Shown piece after piece: positions 11,256 to 21,908 of a DNA stretch of 64,000 nt. The notes below the pieces were generated by a model. The model was not told the origin of the DNA, did not search any database, and worked only from the letters and a program-made list of their open reading frames with translations. Source of the stretch: Favolaschia claudopus. Taxonomy: Eukaryota > Basidiomycota > Agaricomycetes > Agaricales > Mycenaceae. Position 1 is the stretch's first letter; every line of letters begins with the position of its first letter. Location of the stretch: NCBI GenBank assembly GCA_037176885.1, contig JAWWNJ010000107.1, positions 1 through 64,000 on the forward strand, read 5' to 3'. The position numbers and the translations under genes are program-made.

Positions 11256-14200
11256 ATGGCATCCTTTGATCCTCCCGTGGTTTTAGCAATTCTTGTAGCT
11301 GCGCAGGAGGCCCGGAAAGCGCAAGAAATTTGAAGACGAGTACAAGGCAAATGTCCAGCGCGGCCTCTCTCCTTCCGAGGCTGCCACTTATCTTCGCCAC
11401 ATCACAGGTAGCGAAACGCGTCGCATCGTGGACCAAAAACAGAGAAAAAACAATCGCAGTATCAGCCTCAATTAGAATTTGAAGCGCACGTCGCAGAATA
11501 TGTCGCATTCCTCTACACCGAGACGCGCCCCACTAGAACGACCAAAAACTCGAATACAGTTCCCAAACCAAAGACACTCAAGCCTTCTATTCCCATCTAC
11601 CGGACCGAGATTTACTCCGCCTTCGTTAATTGATGTACGCCGCCGAGGAGGCAGCACTAGGCCAGAAATTGCCTACCTCCGCCCCATCAACATAGTCCAT
11701 CCTTTCTTCTACCCGCTGCTCACAAAGTGTCCGCACTGCGGATCTGATGATGTTGCCTGGATTCGTGGAACGGTACCGGATCGCGTGAAGTTCATGGTGT
11801 ACGCCGTGAGGAAACAGCTCTGGGGTATCAACTGCGACACAAGGATTGCATCCCAGATTCCGGTGGGACGGGCACGAAGAGCCGTAGCTTCGTGACGACC
11901 AACCAAGTGTTTTGGAAGAACTGGGAACATTGGGAGATTCCCCGTGCGTGCTTCTGTTGCTTTCTTTTCTTTCCCTGGCTGTTTCCTCAACTTCTGCTGA
12001 CATTTAACTTATGCAGGCGGGATTCCATACTTCACGAGTCGCTCTGCAGTTACGCGCGAGCTTTTCGATATTATTGTCGAGTTCAGACCCTCCACAACAT
12101 CGGGTGGTCTTGCAGAAAATATCAAACGTATGTCGGGCTGCGAACACGTTCAAACTATTTGCTTATCATACCCATTAGAGCTTCATTTGCTCGAGTACCA
12201 TGAATACTCGCTAGAATTCCTTCGCGCTTATCAGGAAGAGAATTTCAAACCAGGCACTCTCACATTCCCTCGTACATTCAGTCCGATTTCGCCGCCCACC
12301 GAACAAGGCTATAACGACACATCAATCACTGACGACTTCATACGAGACATCTACATGGGTTTCATTGACCGGACTCGGAGCGAGGAGTCAACCGAATACC
12401 TTAAAAATCTCAATCCAGGTACGTATTGACTAGACCTGTCAACCGACTTGCTAAAATATACAACTCATAGGTATCTGTTTGAGCACCGACAATACATTCA
12501 AAGTAGCCGGAAAGGCGACCGTTGTCGACACGACAAAAGCTCGAACCAAATTGATGAAAGGCGGAATCCTAAGTATTATAAACGAGCTCAACGAGATCAT
12601 CGCTTGGGTGCGTCACAGTCTACGAATCGTAATAGTACACTGATAAATATGTTGGGTTCTGCCAGTCAGCATCGCCTGCTGAGCTCTTCGAGTTCTCGAA
12701 GGCATCAAAAAACGCTGCGAGGAGCTCGGTGTTGAGCTACCCTCAATGCTCGTCTCTGACGACTGCTGTAAGATTGAGAAGGAGGCCGCATAAAGCAATG
12801 CCCGATCTTCAAATATGTCTGGATGTGTACCATTTCATGATGCGGTACGTGTCTTAACTCGTTCAAACACAGTCAACTGATTCAATCCAGATATCTTGCT
12901 GCAATTCTCAACGGCACCCAGAATCCTCGACGCGGAGCAGTCGCAGTCGACATTCGTAACGCGGTCCTCAAGAAATCGGCCGAGAAAGATGCACCAGCAC
13001 AGTACTGGTCGAAAGAGGAGCAAGGAAACGAAGATGGTGGCGGTTTATGAGAAGTATTCACGGATGGGTGGGGTATGGTCTGCAGCTGCACATGCGGTAC
13101 GTCCCAATCACATCTCTCAATCAATTTTCGTGATTTAACCCACCTGCTAGGTTCACGCAGCGCAGCTCAAGCATCTCCGCAAGGGATGTTTGTCGCGTAA
13201 CCGTCAGGACATCGCGTCTGATGGAAGCCGAATCGAAGGCTCGCATAAAGGTTGGAATGGTCTACAGAGGGCTGTTGCCAGCGGCATCGAGCTTCAGAAC
13301 GGTCTTTGCCATGACTTCGCTCTGCGGCGTAACCTTCGTATCGCGTCCTCGCGTAAGCCGGGAACGCCGGCAGCCACGCATTCGTTTGTTCCACATTTGG
13401 TTCACATCATACGCGTCTGGTGAACCAGACATCTTTCCTGTTCAACAGTATTCAGCTCTCTGCGGCCAAGGCCCAGTCGGATGTATCTGCGTTGATTCGG
13501 CCCACTCTTGGTAATATTCAAAGCGGCGAGAAGTTTGGTCTGGTCTCTTCGAATCACAGCGACACATTTGGTGGACTCCTCACCATCAAGAGCGAGGACG
13601 AGGACGAGGCCAAGGTCCTCATCGAACTTAGCGAGAATTCGGCTGATCAACAGCCTGAGGTCATTCTCGCCGAGTTTGGTATCGATCCCGCTCTCTTGCA
13701 GAAACCTGAAACTCCTCAATTATCTGTAGCGTCTGTGAGCCACTATCAATTCCTCCATAGCACCGATTCATAGCGTAGTCCCCACAGGATCGCAATACTC
13801 AACAACTCTCTGCGAAGCGCAAGCACTCCGAGTCGGTGTCTGCGGACCACGACGACAACCCAGTTAGCGCTGATAAATCGGCTGCTAACGTCGCGGATGT
13901 GAATGCAAGTGGACCGCCGCAACCCAAGAAGTCACGACTTGCTGGCAACACCGCCGTATGTATTCTATGGATGAATGTTCAGTGAAATCTAAAATACTCG
14001 CAATTACAGATCGACAATACGTCCCCGATCCAACGCGCCCCTCCACCCGTTCTTCAACTCGGCACCTACAGTTTCGACTTCTCCGCCTCAAACTCAAACA
14101 GTTCCATTGCATCCCTCGGGCCATCAGGTCGAACCCGCCCTCGCGCGAGTCATCAAACTTCTGCCTCTGCCTGATGCATCTGGCTCCGCTACTCGCCTAA

Positions 14201-15190
14201 CACGCTCCCAGAGATTATTCATGGCCGGAACGACGACAAATCCCAAGTCGCTTCAAATTGCCAGAGGGCCCGAATTCTTCTTGTTCATGGATATGCGGAA
14301 GGAGTTTGGATGGAAGGCGTCGACATGACTTCGAAGAAATGGGCGGAAGCTGTTGGAAAATACAATGAGCGGCTACTTCAAGTTCAAAAGGACGGGATAT
14401 CTGGTGCGGTTTCAAAGGCGCCGCGTGCTCTTATCAGTAAATTGGGGGAGATCGAACGCATGGTGCTCGAGCGTATCGCAACTAACGACTTCGTTGGTAG
14501 GTTGCATTTGCAGCTCCGTTGTGAAACCACTGACGATGATTACATTTATTCTTCAGCTCGCACTAGCGGCAAAGTGGAATATTGGAAGGAGCATTGCTAT
14601 GCCGTTCAACTTATCAAGCCATTGACAAGCTCGGAAGGTGGGAACTTGAAAACGGAGGGAAAATCGGTAAGTGACTGATTATCAGGTTCCGTCGACAATT
14701 GTTCATCCTACTGTTTCAGCCTCGCAAAGTGGCTGCTTGTTTGCGCTGCAACAAAGTCATGTACCCCGGCCCCAACAAAGCGCCTGAAAACCACAAGAAG
14801 GGGCATTGCTCTGACGGCTTCAAGCAGAAGAGCACTGACGACAACTCAGCACCGTGGCCGCAACCCACTGGAATATTCACCACGGGTTCGGAATTCCATC
14901 CTCTTCTATTCCTCGTGGCCATCCGCGACTTGTACGAGAAAGTCCTGATTGAGCAGAATCATGGGAGCCTGAATGTCGAGGACGAAGCATTCTCACTCAT
15001 GCTCCAGCAGCCGGGTCGAATCATTTCAGTCAATGGTGCGGTACTGTTCAAACTTTTCTCTGGTTATGCTATCCCAGCGGCAGACCAGATCCCCGACAAC
15101 CTCATGGTCAATCATGACGGTGTTGCCTACCTCCGTATCGACTCTCTTGCTGATACCGAAACTACTTTCTCGTCCAGTCAGCACATGTAG
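11256..15190 (+). pseudogene. DUF6729-type transposase-like element gene, degenerate
   Basis: Conserved blocks run in order: FEDEYKANVQRGLSPSEAATYL (11.33-11.40 kb); a zinc-ribbon-like FFYPLLTKCPHCGSDDV (about 11.70-11.76 kb); LGYQLRHKDC and SFVTTNQVFWKNWEHWEIP; FTSRSAVTRELFDIIVEF; a DDE-like core with VVDTTKARTKLMKGGIL, then SMLVSDDCCK and LDVYHFMMRYLAAILNGT; CLSRNRQDIASDGSRIEGSHKGW; and a C-terminal putative zinc-binding segment and final exon ending at 15190. The block order agrees with the large DUF6729 proteins that abound in agaricomycete genomes and are regarded as transposon-derived (family recalled, not searched). Introns of about 50 bp can be placed, for example 12843-12891 and 13096-13150. 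Several frame breaks and stops (about 11330, 12790, 13420, 14320) interrupt it, so no full protein is expected. Confidence 0.6.
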
Positions 15191-16401
15191 CTTCGTTTTG
15201 ATTTGTAGTACTTAGATTAATTCGTGTTGCCCCAAGTAAAAATCATTAATCCAATATCATTACCACTCTGACAACGTCCACAAGCACCACCTAACTGTTA
15301 CTGAGCACTAATCCCGCTGCTACCGAGTCCCTTCGATGCTCCGCTTTGTGCGCTTGCCTCGCCGCCGCCGCCGCCCCCAACGCTAACTCAAAATCAACCA
15401 CACCAACGATATTCTCGCCCTCGCACCTGAATTGCCGCCGTTCTCAATCTGAAACTCAGAAAGTCAGCATTTAAACAAGGGTGAGTGAACGAAGTGAATA
15501 CCAGAAGGGCGTGCCGGTTCGAATTTGATGTACGGAATGTAAATAAGGCGTTGAGTCAGTGAAAAGAACCCAGGCTGAGCAAAACAGAAACAAATGAAAC
15601 TGAATGTGAACGACAAGAGGAAAAAAGACAAAGCGAATCTTACTACCGGCGCTGAAGAGCACAACCATAATGAAAAAGAGATAAAGTCAATCAAGTTGGA
15701 GAAGATGGAATGGAATGGAACACACCTTAGCATAAGAGCCTACACTAGGAAGACTTCAAGACTTGAAGGCAAGAGAGTATAGTATGTATTAGCCATTGAA
15801 AACGGCCAGTAACAACGCGCCGAAACGGTATTGAACAAAGTCAACTCACCGAATCACTTAGAAGGAACGGTCCCAATGATATACCAAAGGAAGAAAGATA
15901 AGTTGAAGATCAGGGACCGTAGAAGTTGGTACACGCTCGTTAGGTAGAAATTTAGCTGGATTAATATTGATAGATATTGATGAGGGACGATGACAGAGCC
16001 TGAGGTATGGTGGATGCATGAATGAGAATCACAGTGTCACTGGCAGACGTGGCGGAAGCAAACCTGTACGCGATCCCGTATTTCATGGTTGATAGTTACT
16101 TGACGAGTCGCTGGCTAGATGGTCGACAGGTACAAGTAGTACGAGTGAATATGCCGGAGTCGGGTTGCGCACCACTGTGCCGTAGACGTGAGTTCCGAAG
16201 CTGATAGCCGGCTTGAGCGTCACCAATTTTTCTCATACACGGACCTTAAGCGCCAACGCGCGCCTAAGTGCTTGCAAAGGTGTCTGAGAGGTAGGTTTTC
16301 AACGGAATCCCTGGCCTCCGATCACAATCTCAATCGGGAAGCCCTTGGCCAGGAGAGGCCGTTTCCGGACGTCTTGAAGCCCTTGAAATGACGGATTTTT
16401 C
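14378..16401 (+). repeat. Segmental duplication, copy B (source copy)
   Basis: This 2,024-bp partner of 7754-9783 covers the last exons of the DUF6729-like gene (to 15190) and 1.2 kb beyond it. The downstream part (15191-16401) shows no convincing gene on either strand. It is continuous with the upstream exons of the element, so it is probably the donor. TTCAAGT stands at its left edge (14377-14383) and right edge (16403-16409). Confidence 0.95.
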
Positions 16402-16666
16402 GTTCAAGTCGAGAGCAAGTGAAATCGCGGTCAGGTGACACGTGTCGCGTTTTTCATTTCCCCACGGAATCCTATGGCTTCCCCCTTCCCACGACTTGTA
16501 TGCTGTAGCCATTCACTGTTCAGAAATCTCTGCTCTTGGCTGATGTGGTTTGGAGCTTTTCTGTGTACGGAACACCACTCAGCGGTCCCAAGGCGCTGCT
16601 ACACCGTCTTGGGGGATTTGCAGCATTTGCTTAGTGCGTTTCGGGTGCTACAGTAGAATACAGGCT

Positions 16667-17727
16667 TTACTGTGTAAAATATCCGCGACGACCCACCCAA
16701 TACCTACAAGCAGCTTTGCGAGCTTTCAAAGCCTCGCTATCTAGTCCACCAACGGCGAGTTTCCCTGACCATTCTTGTTCTTCTGTAGATGATATGACCT
16801 CCTCGAAAACGAACTCTGCTTTGGCGGAGAGGCGCAGAAAGTTATCACAGACGTCTGGTTTCGTGTAGGTTCCCGCCTTGAAAAGCAAGTCAATTAGTTT
16901 TGGCCCGCTCAGAGAATTTCGGACATACAGCAACATGTATTCGAGCATCTTGCGAACGCCGCGAGCAGGGCGTCCACGGACGATACGAGGACCTCATGCG
17001 AGCTATGAAAGTGGAGAAGATCCGAAAGGATGACCACATCGTATCCACCGCTACCGGAAATTTCTCTGTGGGTAGACATATCAGTAAAATCACTTCATAC
17101 CAGACGTCCACAGACATACAGGAGCGGCGCAACATCAGTACCCCACTCGTATCCAGAAGAACTAACTGTACATCCAGAAGAAACCAAATGAGTGTTCTGC
17201 GTCATATTTCGGACCAAGTTCCCAAGAATTCCAGGATCGGGGTAGTCTGTAACGACAATCTTGGTTGGCGGATCTGCCAGCGTTGATAATAGCAACGATG
17301 GCAGAGCGGAGCCTGCACCCAATTCTATGACTACAAAACGTTCAATCACCCCTGTGGGCTTTGCAAGATGATTCATGATGGACTAACCATTTTGCCCTGG
17401 AGCTGTCAACAGTCCCCTTTCGATCCTCTCCGCAAGAAAAAGAGCAGGAGAAAACAAGTGATCGGCGAGAAGGGTGTTGGCCTCCATTTTGAACAAAACA
17501 TTAAGGCTCGCTATTGTACAATGAACTTTGCTCTACCTTTCCTTCCTATGCCGCGAAGTTCGAGCGATCAAACAACCTCTATTCACCAACTTTCAGAATT
17601 GTACTACCTTCGGCGCGACTGTGAGTTGCAGATCCCCATATGTAATGACTTCGTTTTCGACGACCTGTTTACCACCGAGAAATTCAAGCGCATCGTTGAG
17701 GATGTCGGCAGGATCGACGGAATCCAT
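16667..17727 (-). CDS. Nicotinamide N-methyltransferase-like (Nnt1/EFM7) protein
   Basis: This is a seven-beta-strand SAM-dependent methyltransferase of the NNMT-like/lysine methyltransferase family (Nnt1/EFM7, which modifies eEF1A in yeast). After the start MDSVDPADILNDALEFLG come DHLFSPALFLAERIERG, the SAM-binding motif I VVIELGAGSALPSLL, the post-I acidic VVTDYPDPGILGNL, and the family signature GYEWGTDVAPLL. An intron (GTATGT..CAG) leads to GGYDVVILSDLLHFHSSHEVL, and a further exon gives GTYTKPDVCDNFLRL. Two places need a one-base frame change without an intron, the exon 1/2 junction near 17545-17610 and about 16965. These may be consensus errors or true damage. Its start lies only 101 bp from the start of the divergent cyclo-ligase gene. 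Confidence 0.75.
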
Positions 17728-17828
17728 GTCAAAATCCAAAATTACCAAAACGGGAAGAGAGAAGGTTAGTTGCTTGGTCGTGTTTGCTTAGTGAGGCTGT
17801 GCACTAACCCACTGGAACTTGAACCAAC
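17728..17828. promoter_or_regulatory. Divergent promoter, methyltransferase / cyclo-ligase
   Basis: Only 101 bp separate the two start codons (17727 on the minus strand, 17829 on the plus strand), so the core promoters and both leaders must overlap. One-carbon folate metabolism and SAM-dependent methylation are linked pathways, so shared control is plausible, but no specific factor site is recognised. Confidence 0.6.
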
Positions 17829-18733
17829 ATGTCTGCGGCTACACTCGCACTGAAGGCAGAGAAAAAAATTCTGAGAAAGGCCATGACATCAAAGCTCCGG
17901 GATCTCTCACCTTCCCACATTCAAGACCAATGTCTGGGCATCTTGGCGCTTGAAAACCTGAAAACTCATTTTTCGTGCTAGCAAGAACATTGACAAGCAA
18001 GATACTTTCTTTGCCCTCGTTCGTACAGTCCAAGAATGTCAGCTGCTACCTCAGCATGCCGTCTGGTGAAATCGACACGTCTATGCTTGTCCGAGAAATT
18101 TTGCGATCGGGTACGTCTCATAAGCTTCGCGTCTAATGATTTCATCTATATTGGTAGGCAAGTCTCTATTCGTCCCAAGAATAGACAAGACTGTCGACGG
18201 ACGAATGGATTTTCTTCAAATCCACTCGGGAGGATGATCTGGATTCTCTGCCTGCCGGCGTCTGGGGCATTAAAGAACCCGACCTTTCGTACAACGACAA
18301 ACCGCGGGCTAATGGTGCGCTGTCTCATGAAAACCAGAAAAGTGAAAGACTCATCTGCTTGTGTAGCTGACGAGGCTGGCCTGGATTTAATCCTCCTTCC
18401 AGGTACACTACACCACCGCACTCAGCTGGGTATCTTCTAACTGTAGTTGCGGCTTCAAGGACTGGCGTTCGATCGTTCCTCCTCGCGTCTCGGTCACGGA
18501 AAGGGCTATTACGACAGATTCATTACTGCCTACACGCAAAATGACCGTCCTCCACCGCTGCTGGGTTGGCCCGGACCATTTCCTTGCCTGTTCAACAACC
18601 TACTGACTGCATCCCTTCAGTTGGACTAGCTCTGGGCGAACAGCTCCTGAATCCCAACACCATACCCACCGCCTCGCACGATTGGAAGATGGACTGCATA
18701 GTAACCGACAAAGAATACATTCACCGAAATTGA
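17829..18733 (+). CDS. FAU1: 5-formyltetrahydrofolate cyclo-ligase
   Basis: This enzyme converts 5-formyl-THF with ATP into 5,10-methenyl-THF, returning folate to the one-carbon pool. Exons join cleanly: MSAATLALKAEKKILRKAM ... HIQDQS, then KNVSCYLSMPSGEIDTSML, SGKSLFVPRID, LPAGVWGIKEP, GLDLILLPGLAFDRS, the hallmark RLGHGKGYYDRF (ATP and folate binding loop), and VGLALGEQLL. It ends DCIVTDKEYIHRN. Introns are about 45-60 bp (for example 17876-17971 region, 18111-18157, 18310-18365). One problem remains: a GGG run at 18228-18230 puts the frame one base out between FLQIHS and EDDLDSLPAG; a two-G reading would restore it, so an intact gene is likely. It converges on the hydrolase with 112 bp between stops. 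Confidence 0.85.
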
Positions 18734-18845
18734 AACAGATACAAAACGGTCCGTTGTACAAGAACAAACAAATTCGAACAGTTGCCTGGGATATATAAAT
18801 AAATGTACACGAATGCCGAATGCACGCTCAAGAAACTTGCAACCT

Positions 18846-20134
18846 TCACTCATAATCCGAATCATCATCGTCCTGACAGTAGCCCGCCTTTTTCAAGGCG
18901 GCCGTGAAAGGTGAGACGACGGAAGGTCGTGCCGGGGGGATGGACATCCCGGGCGAGTTACGGGAGACATTGTCGTAGATCAGAGCATTGATTCTACGCC
19001 GAATCATTCATTAGTCTCTCAGGCGACGGCGAAGAGAGAACTCACTCCTTGGGATTGGAAACGTTCCCGAAATGATAGGCCCCAGGGGACCTCGATGAGC
19101 TGCGCGTCGACACCATTGTCCTGGAGAAGCTTGAGAACCTCCCCCGTATACTCGACAGCATATGCGATGTCGGCCCCGCAGTGAATGAGCTTGATGGGGC
19201 ACCTAATTTTGCGGACGGCGGCGGGTGTCTGAGCCGTCCTCTTGACAAAGAAGTCGATGGTGGCGATGCGATATTCGTCGAGTTTGTTGCGGCCCCAATT
19301 TTTGAGGGGCGTGCGGAACAGTTCGGGCGATAAGGCTGCAACGCGAAGGCGATGTCAGAGCTGAGTAGAAAAATATAGCTCGGCGAATGCTCACGCGTTG
19401 ATGAAGCTCGACTGCTGTCCGCTGAAGCCCAATTGGAGGGCGCCGCAAACAGCGTCGAGAAGGGCTATTTGATCAACCTTCTTACCCTTGAAACGCCTCG
19501 ACCCAGCAGTCGTGGATCTCCTCACGTCCCTCAGCAACGTCAAGGGGCTAAGGGTTGCACTGCGTGAGACCTCATTTCGCGTACAAGCTGCACGAACTTA
19601 CCTCAATGAGAGGGAGTGGGGAGATCATGCTGAGAGACAGAACTTTCTCGGGGAAAGAGATGGCGAATTGGAGGGAGATGCAGGCTCCCATCGATACACC
19701 TGCCAAGTGACAGGCTGGCAGGCGGAGGGCTTTCTGGACGCAAGATGAGACGTCTGGACAAACACGTCGATTAAAGCAGGGTAACGAACCATGAACTCGC
19801 TGATATCATCTGCAGCCTGCTCTCGCCCATACGGCCGCTCCAACTTTCCCAGATGTTTCACCGTGACTACGCAAATCCAGAGCAATAAGGTTAAACCGCC
19901 TAAGAGTAGGATCGGCGAATTGAACTGTGATGATGATGTGTAAGTGAAAGGTCAAACAGGAATATCCAGGAAGGCTTACGTTCGAATATTTCCGAGGCAA
20001 TGTAGACGGGGTGAATGAAGATGACAGTAGGGATGTTCTTGTCGATGGACTTTGGCTGACGCATTCCACGGTGTGGAGATAGTGTAGTGGATGTTGGCTG
20101 AACCAGCACTGCTCTTGATCTTGATGTCAGGCAT
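18846..20134 (-). CDS. Alpha/beta hydrolase
   Basis: This is an alpha/beta-hydrolase-fold protein of a common basidiomycete type with unknown substrate. It reads from MPDIKIKSSAGSANIHYTIS through the strand/oxyanion segment PTVIFIHPVYIASEIF, FNLIALDLRSHGET, the nucleophile elbow GVSMG (in LPACHLAGVSMGACISLQ), EEIHDCWVEAF, the late CPIKLIHCGADIAY carrying the acidic residue, and AYHFGNVSNPKE with the likely catalytic histidine. A last exon encodes INALIYDNVSRN and an acidic tail. Several short introns are visible. Three one-base frame changes are needed, near 20051-20053, 19838-19848 and 19491-19493, each at a mononucleotide run. All motifs are well conserved, which argues for consensus indels rather than a dead gene. 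The start at 20134 gives the family's usual N-terminus. Confidence 0.8.
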
Positions 20135-20664
20135 AGCGAAAACGAAAGTGGAAGTGTAGACAAGGGTGGACCAGGGCGATGAGTGTAGTGAACCACGAAG
20201 GAAGGCGGCATTCTCAATTGGATTTATATACGATGTGCGGACTGTTTATGTCTAGGGGTCTGATAGGAGCGGAAGACAGTCTTGATCTGAGATTTCCGGA
20301 TTCCACGCGGTGGAACCAATTGCTGTTTGTCTGAAAGGCACCGCGTTGCCCCTCTCGGTCTCAGTTCTCCCCAATCTCTTGCTTAGGAGGACTAATTATT
20401 TTCGAGATTTCCGGGTCGCTCGGCGGTTCTCATTGGTAAGGCATGAATCGTTCTTTGAATGGTGAGACGTATAAGGGCTTTCTTGGGGTAGGTACATACT
20501 TGATGTAGAATAAGCTCTTTGAGTTTGACTGCTCGCTGCGAGCCGGGATACCCGATAAACTCCGTAGTGATCACGGTTGGTCGGACGACTCGGATGGACG
20601 ATCGGTGCATCTTTGAAAAACGCCAACGAAACGTTGTGAATTGGCAGCGGCGGCAGTTAAAAAA

Positions 20665-21448
20665 TCAATCATCGTCTCCGTCCATTTCAAGATCACCCTC
20701 GACACCAGCACCCGTGCCCGTGTCGTCAAACTCCTCTGCAACATACTGGTAATCGCCCTCTTCCCAGTCGTCAACTGCCACCGCGTTCCGGACGACCGTT
20801 CCACGAGAAACAGGATTTAGAGCTGGATCCACTACTAGCGAACTTGAGACATGGGATAAAATTTCTTCCATGTGTTCCGATAACCTATCTTCAAGTTCCT
20901 CTACGATCTATGACGCACAAAATTGAAAACCCGTATCAAACTGAGATGATAAAAAAAAAAAACTCACAACATAGAGCTCGATGTGGTTTTGAGGTGCCAG
21001 ATTTACGATTTGTAATTTTTCTGCTTTAGTAAGTTCGTAAGGCGCAAGGGACTTGACCAGTTGAGTAATAGCTTGGGGAGTCTGAGAGGCAGTGGGTTGG
21101 TAGTCGGCAGAAAGGTATTGAATTGCCTCCATGGTCCATGAGTTTGGTTTGCAGCGAAATTCTGCCAAGCCAAAATTACCTCAAAAGACACTGTTCTCAG
21201 GTTTTCACAGACGTCCACGACAGTAGGATCTTTTCCACCACCAACAGGAACCGTCGAACCCAACCCTGAGGCTTCCTCCTCTTTCTTAATGCGGTGTGCT
21301 GTCTTTGTGCGAGCGAGCTGATCGCTCTCGAGATCCCGCAGAAGGGATAAAACTTCGTAGTTGGATAGAAGGGCTGCCCGAGGATTCACAACCTACTTGT
21401 AAGGTTACACGACGCGTGTTATATTCGAATACTGGGACGAGCCTCCAT
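20665..21448 (-). CDS. RPC17: RNA polymerase III subunit RPC9 (CRCP / Rpc17)
   Basis: This is the Rpb4-like subunit of Pol III that pairs with RPC8 in the stalk and contacts TFIIIB. The sequence matches the family over its length: NPRAALLSNYEVLSLLRDLE, CENLRTVSFE, AIQYLSADYQPTAS, LTKAEKLQIVNLAPQNHIELYV, IVEELEDRLSEHMEEIL, and an acidic tail ending at 20665. Introns lie at 21132-21184 (GTAATT..GAG) and near 20907-20968. The expected start MEVVNPRAALL is obtained only if ATGGAG (21448-21443) is joined to GTTGTGAAT, leaving a 50-bp intron 21442-21393 with a GC..AG border. All exons are in frame. The product is about 185 residues. Confidence 0.88.
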
Positions 21449-21908
21449 TGTGGTCCAAGCTAAGGATTTGGGGTGAGTCAAAGGTAGTTACGTCCGCGAT
21501 GTGTGACGCTGTTTGGCTGCAACCCTCACTATGTCACTTCTCTCGATCCAACTCCTTTGTCCCGCTGTCTCCTCCTAAAGACACGAATAGAATCGCAAAC
21601 AATACTAGATTCACCAGAAACTTTGCTCGAAAGCTCAACTGCAATGGATACGAGTTTAACCTTTCTGCGAACATTCCAACTTGAAAGTGTATAACCGTAT
21701 AATTTCGGGGGCTGGACCTCTCTACCTGCATTCTGAGGGGTCCATTAATGGCCAAGAGACTGTTTGAATACGATCAGGGCACCACTAACTAGGGGCACAA
21801 TTAAAACCTTTGACCCGACAGGCTTTTATAGAGAGGGAGTTAGTCCGGTCTAGCTGTCGTCGACCCTGCTCCGAGCTCGCCTTCGTTTCCTTCACTCCAG
21901 GAGCCATT

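Noticed and set aside
15191..16401. Possible minus-strand gene in the duplicated downstream flank (for example FVFFPLVVHIQFHLFLFCSA)
   Set aside because: The hydrophobic frame comes from AT- and pyrimidine-rich sequence, is interrupted by stops and lacks family motifs; conservation between the copies is explained by the recent duplication.
20392..20626. Short minus-strand frame starting MAFFKDAPIVHPSRP or MHRSSIRVVRPTVIT
   Set aside because: Two overlapping frames of similar length, no recognisable family and no convincing splice continuation; probably the 3' flank of RPC9.
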